In this document: positions 1-7,982 of the stretch, piece by piece | How the letters are laid out: each line of letters starts with the position of its first letter | Position numbering within the stretch: position 1 is the first letter of the stretch | NCBI GenBank assembly: GCA_039806955.1 | Contig: JBDHQI010000002.1 | Span: 1-64,000 of the forward strand | Direction of reading: 5' to 3' | Length of the DNA: 64,000 bases | From: JADLHS01 sp039806955 | GTDB taxonomy: Bacteria; Verrucomicrobiota; Verrucomicrobiia; Limisphaerales; JADLHS01 | Translations under genes and position numbers: made by a program | Notes under the pieces: generated by a model | What the model saw: only the letters and a program-made list of their open reading frames with translations | What the model was told of the DNA's origin: nothing | Databases searched by the model: none

Positions 1-117
1 AACGGCTGACCTATGATCAGTGTGTCTGCCGCAATTAAACACTCAGGCAATTTGCGTTATCTACATACTCCCGGAAATTTTAGGTATGCGTCAGCCCTGG
101 TGGGAGCAAGCTAAACT

Positions 118-145
118 ATTGCCCCGGCACGCGGCCTGCGGCAAT
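118..145 (+). other. Hairpin just upstream of tonB
   Basis: The arms ATTGCC (118-123) and GGCAAT (140-145) pair perfectly around a GC-rich 16-base loop and end ten bases before the tonB start codon. It could affect ribosome access to tonB, but that is inference. No cobalamin-riboswitch or FMN-riboswitch consensus was recognised in bases 1-155, and nothing else in that leader was identifiable. Confidence 0.3.
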
Positions 146-155
146 CTGATTTCTC

Positions 156-1085
156 ATGGTGGTTGACCACACGGACAGAGTGACCCTGCGGGTCGGGCGG
201 CTGGAGTTCACCAAACTTGGTGTCGCTCTGGCGATTTCCCTGGCCACCCATCTGTTCCTCTGGGGCACGTATGTCGTGACGCAAAAACTTGAGTTGTCGG
301 CCAGACTGCATCTGCCGCGTTGGTTGCAACCCGCTTCGCCACCCGCGTCCGAACCGGCACCGAACCGCGAGCCGATGATGTTCATGGACGTGTACGAGGA
401 TCAATCCGTTCCCGAGCCGCCCAAGGAGGCAAAACATTATTCGGATCGGAACGCCATCGCGGCGAATCCGACCGCCGACCTGCAATTGAACGAACCGAAG
501 GTCGCCGGGGAGCCGAACGAGGTGCAGAAGCTGGAAACCGCCGAACGACCGAACCAGTTTGATCAACTGATGCCCGATCCGCCGAAGCCGCAGGAGGTCA
601 AGCCGGTGATCAAGCCCGGTGCGATGACCATTGCCAAGGCGGATCTGCGGCCGCCGTCGGAGCGGCAGCGCCCCCGCACCATTCGGGAAGCGATGCTGCA
701 AAAGCAGATGGCGCCCGGCCCGCGCCCGCACAATGAGGGCGGAGCGGTGCAACGCCCGAACGCTTCCTATAACGTGAAGGCCACCGGTTTCGGCGCGTAC
801 GACCGGATGTTTATTGACGCGGTTTCCACGCGTTGGTACGACCTGCTGGATAATTTAAGTTACGAAGGTTACCAATCGGGCAAGGTGGTGGTGCAGTTCA
901 CCCTGAATTACAAGGGCGAAATCAGCAACCTGCAAGTGTTGGAAAACACCGTGACCGAGACGCTGTCGCTGATGTGCGTGAAAGCGATCCGCGATCCGGC
1001 CCCCTTCGGCGAATGGACGCGCGAGATGCGCCTGGCGGTGGGCGAGGATTCCCGCCGCATCACCTTCACTTTTTATTACAACTGA
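156..1085 (+). CDS. TonB-like energy transducer
   Basis: Protein of 309 residues with the TonB layout: a short cytoplasmic start, one hydrophobic segment at about residues 24-42 (GVALAISLATHLFLWGTYV), a long proline/glutamate/lysine-rich periplasmic stretch (about 60-200), and a folded C-terminal domain at about 210-309 that includes a GKVVVQFTLNYKGEISN stretch typical of TonB C-terminal domains. The family couples the inner-membrane proton gradient, through ExbB/ExbD, to outer-membrane transporters. The gene starts at ATG 156 and is followed 33 bases later by exbB and then exbD, which supports the assignment. The partner receptor is not in the window. TolA is an alternative name, but no TolB or Pal gene is nearby. 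Confidence 0.85.
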   Translation: MVVDHTDRVTLRVGRLEFTKLGVALAISLATHLFLWGTYVVTQKLELSARLHLPRWLQPASPPASEPAPNREPMMFMDVYEDQSVPEPPKEAKHYSDRNAIAANPTADLQLNEPKVAGEPNEVQKLETAERPNQFDQLMPDPPKPQEVKPVIKPGAMTIAKADLRPPSERQRPRTIREAMLQKQMAPGPRPHNEGGAVQRPNASYNVKATGFGAYDRMFIDAVSTRWYDLLDNLSYEGYQSGKVVVQFTLNYKGEISNLQVLENTVTETLSLMCVKAIRDPAPFGEWTREMRLAVGEDSRRITFTFYYN

Positions 1086-1118
1086 CGAAAAGCGCGACAA
1101 TCAATACATTGGAAACAC

Positions 1119-1703
1119 ATGGAAACGATCGTTTACGTTTTGCTGCTCATCACCTCGGTGGTCGGGCTGACGTTTATTGTGGAACGCGGTCTGGCGTTAC
1201 GCTGGAAAAAAGTCGTGCCGCCCGAGATCGAAAGCGCGGTGGCGAACTGCCAGTCGCGCGCCGAGACGCCCCGCTTGCGGCAGGCCTGTGAAAGGAATCC
1301 GTCGTCGCTCGGACGGCTGCTGTTGGTGTTGACGCAGCAACTCGACTGGCCGCGCGAGGAAAACGAGGCCGCGTTGCAAACGCGCGCCCGCCACGAAATC
1401 GTCAAACTGGAACGCGGGCTGGTGATTTTGGAAATCATTGTTGGCATCGCGCCGCTGCTTGGATTGGTGGGCACGATTGTCGGCATGATGGATACTTTCG
1501 AGGACGTGGGTCTGTCCGGCTTGAACGACGCCGCCAAGCTGGCGCACGGCATCAGCATGATTTTGAAGGCGACGCTGATCGGTTTGTTGATCGCGATTCC
1601 CGCCCTGGTCGCGTGGAGTTATTATTCCAAGAAAGTTGAGATGCTTGCCGTTGAGATGGAAACCTTATGCGACGAGCTGTTGCACCGGTTGTATCGGAAT
1701 TGA
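1119..1703 (+). CDS. exbB: MotA/TolQ/ExbB proton channel protein
   Basis: Protein of 194 residues. An N-terminal membrane segment (about 3-22, VYVLLLITSVVGLTFIVERG) is followed by a cytoplasmic helical region and two closely spaced membrane helices. These carry the family signature around IAPLLGLVGTIVGMMDTF and the later LKATLIGLLIAIPALVAW. The family forms the pentameric proton channel that powers TonB or TolA. At 194 residues it is a little shorter than many ExbB proteins. It lies between the TonB-like gene and exbD, 12 bases before the latter, as a typical tonB-exbB-exbD unit. TolQ cannot be excluded from sequence alone. Confidence 0.88.
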   Translation: METIVYVLLLITSVVGLTFIVERGLALRWKKVVPPEIESAVANCQSRAETPRLRQACERNPSSLGRLLLVLTQQLDWPREENEAALQTRARHEIVKLERGLVILEIIVGIAPLLGLVGTIVGMMDTFEDVGLSGLNDAAKLAHGISMILKATLIGLLIAIPALVAWSYYSKKVEMLAVEMETLCDELLHRLYRN

Positions 1704-1715
1704 TCCGCCGCCACC

Positions 1716-2144
1716 ATGCGCTTCTACCCCCGCAAACGCAATTCGCCGCCCGCCATCGTCATCGTGGCGCTGATTGACGTGTTGATCGTGCTGCTCATTT
1801 TTCTGATGACCACCACGACCTTCCGCCAGCAGAGCGCGATGAAACTGGCGTTGCCTGAATCCACGCAGGGCGAAAAGACGGACGCGCACGAGGCGCCGCC
1901 GCTGGTGGTGAGCATTAACGCGCAGGGCAGTTTGCGGCTCGGGGTCACTGCGGACGCGCTGCCGGTGACGATGGAGAATCTCCGGGGCGAATTGATTTCG
2001 CGCGTGCTGAAAAATCCTGATTTGAAGCTCGCCATCAATGCGGACAAGGCCGCGCCGTTCGGACAAATTGTGAAGGTCATGGACGCGGCCAAGGACGCCA
2101 AAATCAAATTCGTCAGCGCCTACACCAAGGACGTTTCCAGGTAA
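1716..2144 (+). CDS. exbD: ExbD/TolR biopolymer transport protein
   Basis: Protein of 142 residues. A short charged N-terminus leads into a single membrane helix (about 13-31, IVIVALIDVLIVLLIFLMT) containing the conserved aspartate of the family (LIDVL) that takes part in proton translocation. A periplasmic domain of about 100 residues ends with the usual ExbD feature (LAINADKAAPFGQIVKVMDAA). It starts at ATG 1716, 12 bases after exbB, and is the last gene of the unit. A 9-bp stem-loop lies about 95 bases downstream. Confidence 0.9.
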   Translation: MRFYPRKRNSPPAIVIVALIDVLIVLLIFLMTTTTFRQQSAMKLALPESTQGEKTDAHEAPPLVVSINAQGSLRLGVTADALPVTMENLRGELISRVLKNPDLKLAINADKAAPFGQIVKVMDAAKDAKIKFVSAYTKDVSR

Positions 2145-2239
2145 TGCTCATCCGCGATGGCGTTGCTTTGACGTTCGCACCGAATTTCCAATCCTTTTTC
2201 TGGCGTATGAGCGTGCTGCGCCGCATCATCTCTGACTGA

Positions 2240-2260
2240 AGGCTGGCCATTGGCCGGCCT
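2240..2260 (+). other. Strong stem-loop between exbD and the amidohydrolase gene
   Basis: AGGCTGGCC (2240-2248) pairs with GGCCGGCCT (2252-2260) through nine pairs, one of them G-U, across a 3-base ATT loop. No T-run follows directly; the nearest is TTTTT at about 2275. It is therefore not a canonical intrinsic terminator. It may separate the exbD unit from the downstream genes by attenuation or by stabilising the exbD 3' end. Confidence 0.4.
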
Positions 2261-2298
2261 GTGAGAAACCAACATTTTTGTCAGCATTGGTCGTTGCC

Positions 2299-3936
2299 AT
2301 GTCAAATTCCTCTGCGTCGGTTGTTCCCGCTGTGCTTGCGCCCAGTCTGATCATCCACAATGCCGCCATGCACACCATGGACCGCGCGCAACCGCGCGCA
2401 GAAGCCATCGCCATTGCCGGCAATCGCATCTTGGCGATCGGAACGAACGCGGAGCTACTCGCACTGGCGGGCAAAGGAACGCGGGTGATTGACGCGCAGC
2501 GACGCACCGTCCTGCCGGGATTTAACGACGCTCACGCGCACTGGCTCATGGGCGGATTTTCCCTCATGGGTGTGAACCTGCGTGACGCGCGTTCACCGGA
2601 GGAACTGGCACGGCGGTTGGGAGATTTTGCCCGAAAGATTCCGGCAGGGCGTTGGATTCTGGGCGGCCGCTGGGATCACGAAAATTTCCCCGGCGCGCAA
2701 CTGCCCACGCGCCAGATGATTGATGCCGCCACGCCGGATCATCCGGTGTTCGTTTGCCGTTTGGACGGACACATGGCGCTCGCCAACCGTCGCGCCCTGC
2801 AATTAGCCGAAATCACGCGCTCCACCCAGGACATGCCCGGCGGGATGATTGTGCGTGATGCGCAAGGCGAACCGACCGGCATCTTGAAAGACGCGGCGAT
2901 GGATTTGGTGGAGCACATCGTGCCGCCGCCCACGCGAGAGGAAAAGTTGGCCGTTTTTCGAGTCGCTACCGAACACGCGGCGTCACTTGGTGTGACGAGT
3001 GTGCAGGATTTGTCCGCCGGGGAAGATGTCGGTTGGTATCAATGCCTGCTGGAACGCGGCGAGTTGAAGACGCGCATTTATGCGGTGCGTTCAATTGTCG
3101 CGTGGGAGGCGCTGGGGCAAACCGGGGTGCGCCGGGCGTTTGGCAATCCCTGGTTGCGGATTGGCGGACTGAAAGGCTTTTCCGATGGCAGCCTCGGCTC
3201 CACCACCGCGCTGTTTTTCGAGCCGTACACCGACGCGCCGGAAACCCGCGGGCTTTGGTTCGATCAAATGCTGCCGGAAGGCGTTATGCTGCGGCGCGTT
3301 CAGGCGGCGGATTGCGCCGGGTTGCAGGTCATCATTCATGCCATTGGCGACCGGGCGAATGCCGCGATTCTGGATTTGTATGAACAGGTCGCGCGGGAGA
3401 ATGGTCCGGCGGACCGGCGCTTTCGTATCGAACACGCGCAGCACTTGCGCCCGCAGGACGTCCCGCGGTTTGGTCGGCAAAAGGTGATCGCTTCGATGCA
3501 ACCGATTCATTGCGCCGATGACGGGCGCTGGTGCGAGAAACGGATTGGCGCGGAACGCGCGGCGGGCACTTATGCGTTTCGCTCGCTGTTAGACGCCGGA
3601 GCGGTATTGGCGTTTGGAACGGATTGGACCGTCGCGCCCCTGAATCCGTTGCCCGGAATTAAAGCCGCCGTCACGCGCCAGACATTGGATGGACGGCATC
3701 CCGACGGCTGGATTCCGGAACAAAAAATCACGCTCGACGAAGCGCTTTACGCGTACACCGTCGGCTCGGCTTACGCGGAATTTCAGGAACACATAAAAGG
3801 TAGCTTGACGCCCGGAAAATTGGCGGATGTGGTGATGCTGGATCGGGATATTCACGCGGTTGATCCAGCCACGCTCGATCAGGTCAAAGTGGCGCTCACC
3901 GTGGTGGATGGCCAAGTCGTTTGGGAAACAAAGTAG
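2299..3936 (+). CDS. YtcJ-like metal-dependent amidohydrolase
   Basis: Protein of about 545 residues of the amidohydrolase superfamily, in the subgroup with YtcJ and exoenzyme-regulatory proteins. Visible landmarks are the metal-binding HxH (DAHAHW, H79 and H81), later histidines in HAIGDRA and RIEHAQHL, and a terminal aspartate motif FGTDWTVAPLNP. A small beta domain is split between the two ends, as usual for the fold. The substrate cannot be read from the sequence; relatives hydrolyse amides or cyclic ureas. I chose ATG 2299; a TTG at 2278 would add seven residues. The next gene starts 29 bases downstream on the same strand, so it may share a transcript with the lipid-like cluster. Its role there is unknown. 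Confidence 0.82.
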   Translation: MSNSSASVVPAVLAPSLIIHNAAMHTMDRAQPRAEAIAIAGNRILAIGTNAELLALAGKGTRVIDAQRRTVLPGFNDAHAHWLMGGFSLMGVNLRDARSPEELARRLGDFARKIPAGRWILGGRWDHENFPGAQLPTRQMIDAATPDHPVFVCRLDGHMALANRRALQLAEITRSTQDMPGGMIVRDAQGEPTGILKDAAMDLVEHIVPPPTREEKLAVFRVATEHAASLGVTSVQDLSAGEDVGWYQCLLERGELKTRIYAVRSIVAWEALGQTGVRRAFGNPWLRIGGLKGFSDGSLGSTTALFFEPYTDAPETRGLWFDQMLPEGVMLRRVQAADCAGLQVIIHAIGDRANAAILDLYEQVARENGPADRRFRIEHAQHLRPQDVPRFGRQKVIASMQPIHCADDGRWCEKRIGAERAAGTYAFRSLLDAGAVLAFGTDWTVAPLNPLPGIKAAVTRQTLDGRHPDGWIPEQKITLDEALYAYTVGSAYAEFQEHIKGSLTPGKLADVVMLDRDIHAVDPATLDQVKVALTVVDGQVVWETK

Positions 3937-3965
3937 AATCATCGTTCGCCCGGGATAACCAAACC

Positions 3966-5378
3966 ATGAATCCTGACGCCAATCTGTTTCACTCGCTGGC
4001 TCGGACGGCGAGCCAACGACCGGAGCATGCGGCGCTTATTGAAGCGGATGTGCCGGTCACTTACGGTGAATTGTTGCGGCGGACCGAAGCGTTGGCTGGC
4101 GCGCTGCAAAAACAAGGGGTCGGGTCGGGACAACGCATCGGGCTGACGTTCGCGAACAGTGTTCATTACGTGGCGTTGACCTATGCACTTTGGCGGTGTG
4201 GCGCGGTGGTGGTGCCCGTGCCGGCGGAAGGTTCGGAAGACGAAGCGCGGGAAATCATCGCCGCCATGCAATTGCAGGGTTGGATCACGTCCGATTCCCG
4301 GGCCGGCAGCGTGCTGTTGGCTCCGGACATTTTTTTCACTCCCCTGACGTTGGCCGCGCCCCCGGATAATCACGGACTTGATTTGGCTTTCATCCGTTTT
4401 ACCTCCGGCACCACCAACGTCCGCAAGGGCGTGGCGTTATCGCATGCCACTCTCCGCGCGCGGATCGCCTCGGCGAACCAAGCGTTCCGCATCACGGCGG
4501 ATGACACGGTGATTTGGTGCCTGCCGATGGCGCACCATTTCCTGATCACCATCGTGCTCTATATCGAAGCGGGCGCGACCATTGTGTTGGTGCGCCAGGT
4601 GCTTGCGCAGTCCTTTCTCGCGACCACCAATCGCTGGCGCGGCACGGTGCTTTATGCGGCGCCGTTTCATTATGCCATCCTCGCGCGGGACGCTTCCACC
4701 ACGCCAATGCCGATGGTGCGCCTCGCGGTTTCCACAACCTGCGCGTTGCCGGAAAGCGTTGCCCAGGATTTTTGGAAGCGGTTCAATCGTCCGCTCGTTC
4801 AGGCGCTCGGAGTGATTGAACTGGGATTGGTGGCCATCAATCTGGAGGATCCGCGCGGACGTTGGAACTCCGTCGGTCGCGCGGCGGGAGCATTTGAAAT
4901 TCAACTCCACCAACCGGATGCCGACGGCTGCGGCGAACTGCGAGTGCGCGGTCCCGGAATTTGCGACGCCTACGTGGCTCCGTGGATGGGTCAGGCTCAG
5001 TTCTTGACGGAGGGTTGGTTTGCCACGGGAGATTTGGGGCGAATGGATGCGGAGGGTTATCTGCAATTGCTTTCACGCAAAACCGCCGTCATCAATCTGG
5101 CGGGACGCAAAGTGTTTCCCGAAGAAATTGAAGCCGTGTTGAATCAACATCCGGACGTGAGCGAATCGCGCGTGTTTGGGCGGCAACATCCGCATCTCGG
5201 CGAAGTGGTCGAGGCGGAACTCGTTCCGAAAAGCGGCGCGCTGGACGTGAACTCGGTATTGCGCCATTGCCGCGCGCGTCTGGCGGCGTACAAAATCCCG
5301 ATGCGTTTTCACGTCGTCGCTGCCTTGCCCCGCACGCCCGTCACTGGCAAGATTCGCCGCGCCGCCCCGGCGGCCTGA
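3966..5378 (+). CDS. AMP-dependent acyl/aryl ligase (ANL superfamily)
   Basis: Protein of about 470 residues, adenylate-forming superfamily. The P-loop-like motif FTSGTTNVRKG (about residues 145-155), the TGDLGRMD motif, and the C-terminal RTPVTGKIRR, which holds the catalytic lysine, are all present. The small C-terminal domain is complete, so adenylation and thioester formation are plausible. Such enzymes activate a carboxylic acid and load it on CoA or a carrier protein. The carrier-protein gene begins at the very next base after the stop (TGA then ATG), so loading of that carrier is the natural inference, as for the ligase in xanthomonadin and aryl-polyene clusters. I chose ATG 3966 rather than the upstream TTG 3921, which would overlap the amidohydrolase gene. 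Confidence 0.87.
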   Translation: MNPDANLFHSLARTASQRPEHAALIEADVPVTYGELLRRTEALAGALQKQGVGSGQRIGLTFANSVHYVALTYALWRCGAVVVPVPAEGSEDEAREIIAAMQLQGWITSDSRAGSVLLAPDIFFTPLTLAAPPDNHGLDLAFIRFTSGTTNVRKGVALSHATLRARIASANQAFRITADDTVIWCLPMAHHFLITIVLYIEAGATIVLVRQVLAQSFLATTNRWRGTVLYAAPFHYAILARDASTTPMPMVRLAVSTTCALPESVAQDFWKRFNRPLVQALGVIELGLVAINLEDPRGRWNSVGRAAGAFEIQLHQPDADGCGELRVRGPGICDAYVAPWMGQAQFLTEGWFATGDLGRMDAEGYLQLLSRKTAVINLAGRKVFPEEIEAVLNQHPDVSESRVFGRQHPHLGEVVEAELVPKSGALDVNSVLRHCRARLAAYKIPMRFHVVAALPRTPVTGKIRRAAPAA

Positions 5379-5633
5379 ATGATCAGCCCAACCGAAATTG
5401 AAGCCAAACTGCTGGACTTCCTGCAACGGGAAGTGTTCGCGCCCGACGTGGCGGTGACGCCGGAACTCGATCTCGTTGCGGCAGGCTTCGATTCCATGTC
5501 GCTCGTGCGCCTGCTCGTGTTCATCGAAACCGATTACGGATTTTGGATTCCGGAAACCGAGATCACCACGGAAGCCTTGCAAAACGTCCGCGCCCTGGCG
5601 GCAACCCTCGCGCGTCTGCTCAATGCCCGCTGA
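5379..5633 (+). CDS. Acyl carrier protein
   Basis: Protein of 84 residues with the phosphopantetheine attachment motif GFDSMS; the serine carrying the prosthetic group is S39. The four-helix acyl carrier fold is predicted from the pattern (LLDFLQREVF, then the DSMS helix, then the acidic third helix TEITTEALQNV). It is not the housekeeping ACP, which normally has a DSL motif and sits in a fab cluster. The ATG follows the ligase stop codon with no gap, and the 3' end overlaps the next gene by 11 bases, so the three genes are probably translationally coupled. Its cargo is inferred to be the acid activated by the upstream ligase. Confidence 0.9.
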   Translation: MISPTEIEAKLLDFLQREVFAPDVAVTPELDLVAAGFDSMSLVRLLVFIETDYGFWIPETEITTEALQNVRALAATLARLLNAR

Positions 5634-6894
5634 CCTGTCCCTCAACGGCGCCGACTACCTGATGCTCGGGTTCGATCATGAACTGCGACGTCAAGGTTAC
5701 GCGGGCAACTCCTGTCAGATCGTGCTGACGCTGGATCGCCCTCTCGATGCCGCCCCGTTGCAAGCGCGCCTCAAGTTGCTGGCGCAGCGTCACCCCATTC
5801 TATGCGCCCGCCCGGGGGGGTGGTTCAAAACCCGTTGGACCCCGCTGGATATCGCCTTGATGTCCCGCGCCGTGCGGGTACATGCCGCGCAGCCCGGCCT
5901 GATTGAAAAACTGAGTGACGAACCTTTGCGCCTTCGCGACGGCGAGTTGTTCCGCTTTGATTTAATCGCCACGTCGGATGGTCGCATGGAAGTGGTTTTC
6001 ACCTGGACGCACGCGCTGATGGATGCGCTCAGCGCCGAACACTTTCTTGCCGTGGTGGGTAACGAGACGGTGCCGTTGCCGGCGTTGACACCGCCCGCCG
6101 CCCGCCGCCCGCCGCCGCTGAAAGAGCGCTTGTTGTTGGCGCGCCAAAACGTGCAACAATTGACGGAGTTCTGCAAAGCCGCCCCGCGCACGGTGGGCGT
6201 GCGTTTCCCGGAGGCGACGCGGACGCAGCGCTTTCACGTCGAACGCTTCTCGGCGGCGGAAACGGCGCAGATTCGCGCCAACGGCACGAAGCTATGCGGG
6301 GCGCTGGGCGACGCCCAATTTCACGCGGCGGTGGCTGCCATTGAATTACACCGTTTGCACGACCGGATCGAACGGCCGTCGCCGAGTTACATTTTGCCGA
6401 TTCCAGTCAGTCTGCGCCCCAAGGGCGCGATCGAACCGTTGTTCAGCAATCAGATCGCGATGTTGATGGTGCAGTTGCTGCCGGAACAATTGGTCGCCAC
6501 CGCCACGGCAGTGGCTACGCTCAAAACGCAACTCGCGCAGGCCTGGCGCGCGCGCCGCGTCGAAGCGGGCACGGCCATCACCGAATTATCCCGGGGACTG
6601 CCGCTGCCGCTGTATCTTTACATTTTGAAGCAGCACGGTTTGAAAGGGGAAATTTGCTCGTTTTTTTACGGCAATACCGCCAACGTCACGCCGCTCCTCA
6701 CCACATTTTTCAACGCCACCATCACTGATTTTGTTCATGTGGGCGCAACGACTCCGTCGCCAGGCCTGGGGGCGATTTTTTACTATTTCCAGGGAGCGAT
6801 GCGCGTAACGGTGTTTCATCTCACCACGCATTTTTCCGCCGCCGAAGCGCAGGCGTTTGCGGCGCAATTGCGACAGCGCCTGCTTGATCCATGA
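5623..6894 (+). CDS. Condensation-domain-like acyltransferase
   Basis: Protein of about 423 residues resembling stand-alone NRPS condensation domains or WS/DGAT-like acyltransferases. The expected HHxxxDG active-site motif appears as T129-H130-A-L-M-D134-A: the second, catalytic histidine and the structural aspartate are kept, while the first His and the Gly are changed. Later parts (LPIPVSLRP, then GNTANVTPLL and HLTTHFSAAEAQAF near the end) fit the second half of the chloramphenicol acetyltransferase-like fold. The role inferred is transfer of a carrier-bound acyl group to an alcohol or amine. I chose ATG 5623, which overlaps the carrier-protein gene by 11 bases; the frame is open further upstream but only inside that gene. 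Sequence evidence for the family is moderate. Confidence 0.65.
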   Translation: MPADLSLNGADYLMLGFDHELRRQGYAGNSCQIVLTLDRPLDAAPLQARLKLLAQRHPILCARPGGWFKTRWTPLDIALMSRAVRVHAAQPGLIEKLSDEPLRLRDGELFRFDLIATSDGRMEVVFTWTHALMDALSAEHFLAVVGNETVPLPALTPPAARRPPPLKERLLLARQNVQQLTEFCKAAPRTVGVRFPEATRTQRFHVERFSAAETAQIRANGTKLCGALGDAQFHAAVAAIELHRLHDRIERPSPSYILPIPVSLRPKGAIEPLFSNQIAMLMVQLLPEQLVATATAVATLKTQLAQAWRARRVEAGTAITELSRGLPLPLYLYILKQHGLKGEICSFFYGNTANVTPLLTTFFNATITDFVHVGATTPSPGLGAIFYYFQGAMRVTVFHLTTHFSAAEAQAFAAQLRQRLLDP

Positions 6895-7982
6895 ACCCTG
6901 ATGTGGACATAGCAGTGGTGGGTGCCGGCGCTTCCGGTCTGGCGGCGTCGGTGAGTGCGGCTCGCGCTGGTGCGCAGACCCTGTTGCTGGATGCCCGACC
7001 CGCCCCCGGTGGCACGGGTGGATTCAGTGGCCTCACGACTTTGTGCGGCTTGTATGACGAAGACGGAAGATTTTTGAACGACGGCTTCGCACGGGAATTT
7101 GCAATCGCTGTAAGTGAAACCCGCGCTCCGACTCGAATGGGACGAATGTGGGTGTTGCCGTATCGGCCCGAGCGGTTCCGGCAGGTGGCAATGGAACTGA
7201 TCACGACCACCCCCAACTTGCGTGCTGAGTGGAATTGCCCCGTGGCGCAAGTGCTTTGCGCTGGCGGCCGCATCACGCAGATCAATGGGCATCCAGTTGG
7301 CGCGGTGATTGATTGCAGTGGTGTGGCGGCGGTGGCGGAGTCCGTTGGTGCGGAAATGTTGGCCACCGATGCGCGCACACAAGCGGCGGCAACAATTTTT
7401 CCACTGCGTAACGTCGAACGCACTTTTGGTTCAGTGGCGGACATGGCGCAAGTGTTGTTGCCGTTGACGCGAGCCGGATTTCCTCCGTTGCATCTGCAGG
7501 CTGGATCTGAGCCGGGTGAATTTACGGCAAAGTTCGCCGGATTGCTGCAACAAGTGCCCGAACTGCTGAATTTTTTGCGAGAGAATGTCTCCGGTTTTAC
7601 GCGTTGTGAAACTTCGCCATCGGCCGTCACCGTTGCGGCGCGTGCGGGGCGGATGATCATTGGAGCGTACGTGCTCGCCGGCGCGGATGTGCTGACCGGA
7701 CGCAAATTTCCGGATGCGGCGGCGCGCGGCGCGTGGCCGATCGAGCAATGGCCGGAAGGGCGGGCGGCGCGGTTCCGTTATTTGCCGCCGCACACGTATT
7801 ACGAGATTCCGCGCCGTTGCCTGCGCGCGGCGCGGTTTGAAAATCTGTTCATGGCGGGCAAATGTCTGAGCGCCGATGCCGACGCCATCGCCAGCGCGCG
7901 GGTGATGGGACTGGGGCTGGCGACTGGCGCTGCGGCTGGAGTTTTGGCGGCGGATGCTCTAACTTCGACCCGGTTTAAGTGA
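6891..7982 (+). CDS. FAD-dependent oxidoreductase
   Basis: Protein of 363 residues with an N-terminal Rossmann dinucleotide site (VVGAGASGLAAS, from residue 9), followed by LLLDARPAPGGTGGFSG, characteristic of the FAD-dependent oxidoreductase group related to squalene desaturase, halogenase and geranylgeranyl reductase relatives. A second FAD-contacting motif lies near the C-terminus (NLFMAGKCLSADADAIAS). It overlaps the previous stop by an ATGA junction. Similar flavoproteins occur in aryl-polyene and flexirubin clusters, where they are thought to oxidise or desaturate the chain. No halogenase WxWxIP motif was seen, so I do not call it a halogenase. Confidence 0.78.
   Translation: MNPDVDIAVVGAGASGLAASVSAARAGAQTLLLDARPAPGGTGGFSGLTTLCGLYDEDGRFLNDGFAREFAIAVSETRAPTRMGRMWVLPYRPERFRQVAMELITTTPNLRAEWNCPVAQVLCAGGRITQINGHPVGAVIDCSGVAAVAESVGAEMLATDARTQAAATIFPLRNVERTFGSVADMAQVLLPLTRAGFPPLHLQAGSEPGEFTAKFAGLLQQVPELLNFLRENVSGFTRCETSPSAVTVAARAGRMIIGAYVLAGADVLTGRKFPDAAARGAWPIEQWPEGRAARFRYLPPHTYYEIPRRCLRAARFENLFMAGKCLSADADAIASARVMGLGLATGAAAGVLAADALTSTRFK

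Noticed and set aside
1..155. Cobalamin riboswitch in front of tonB
   Set aside because: The B12-box and the other conserved blocks were not found.
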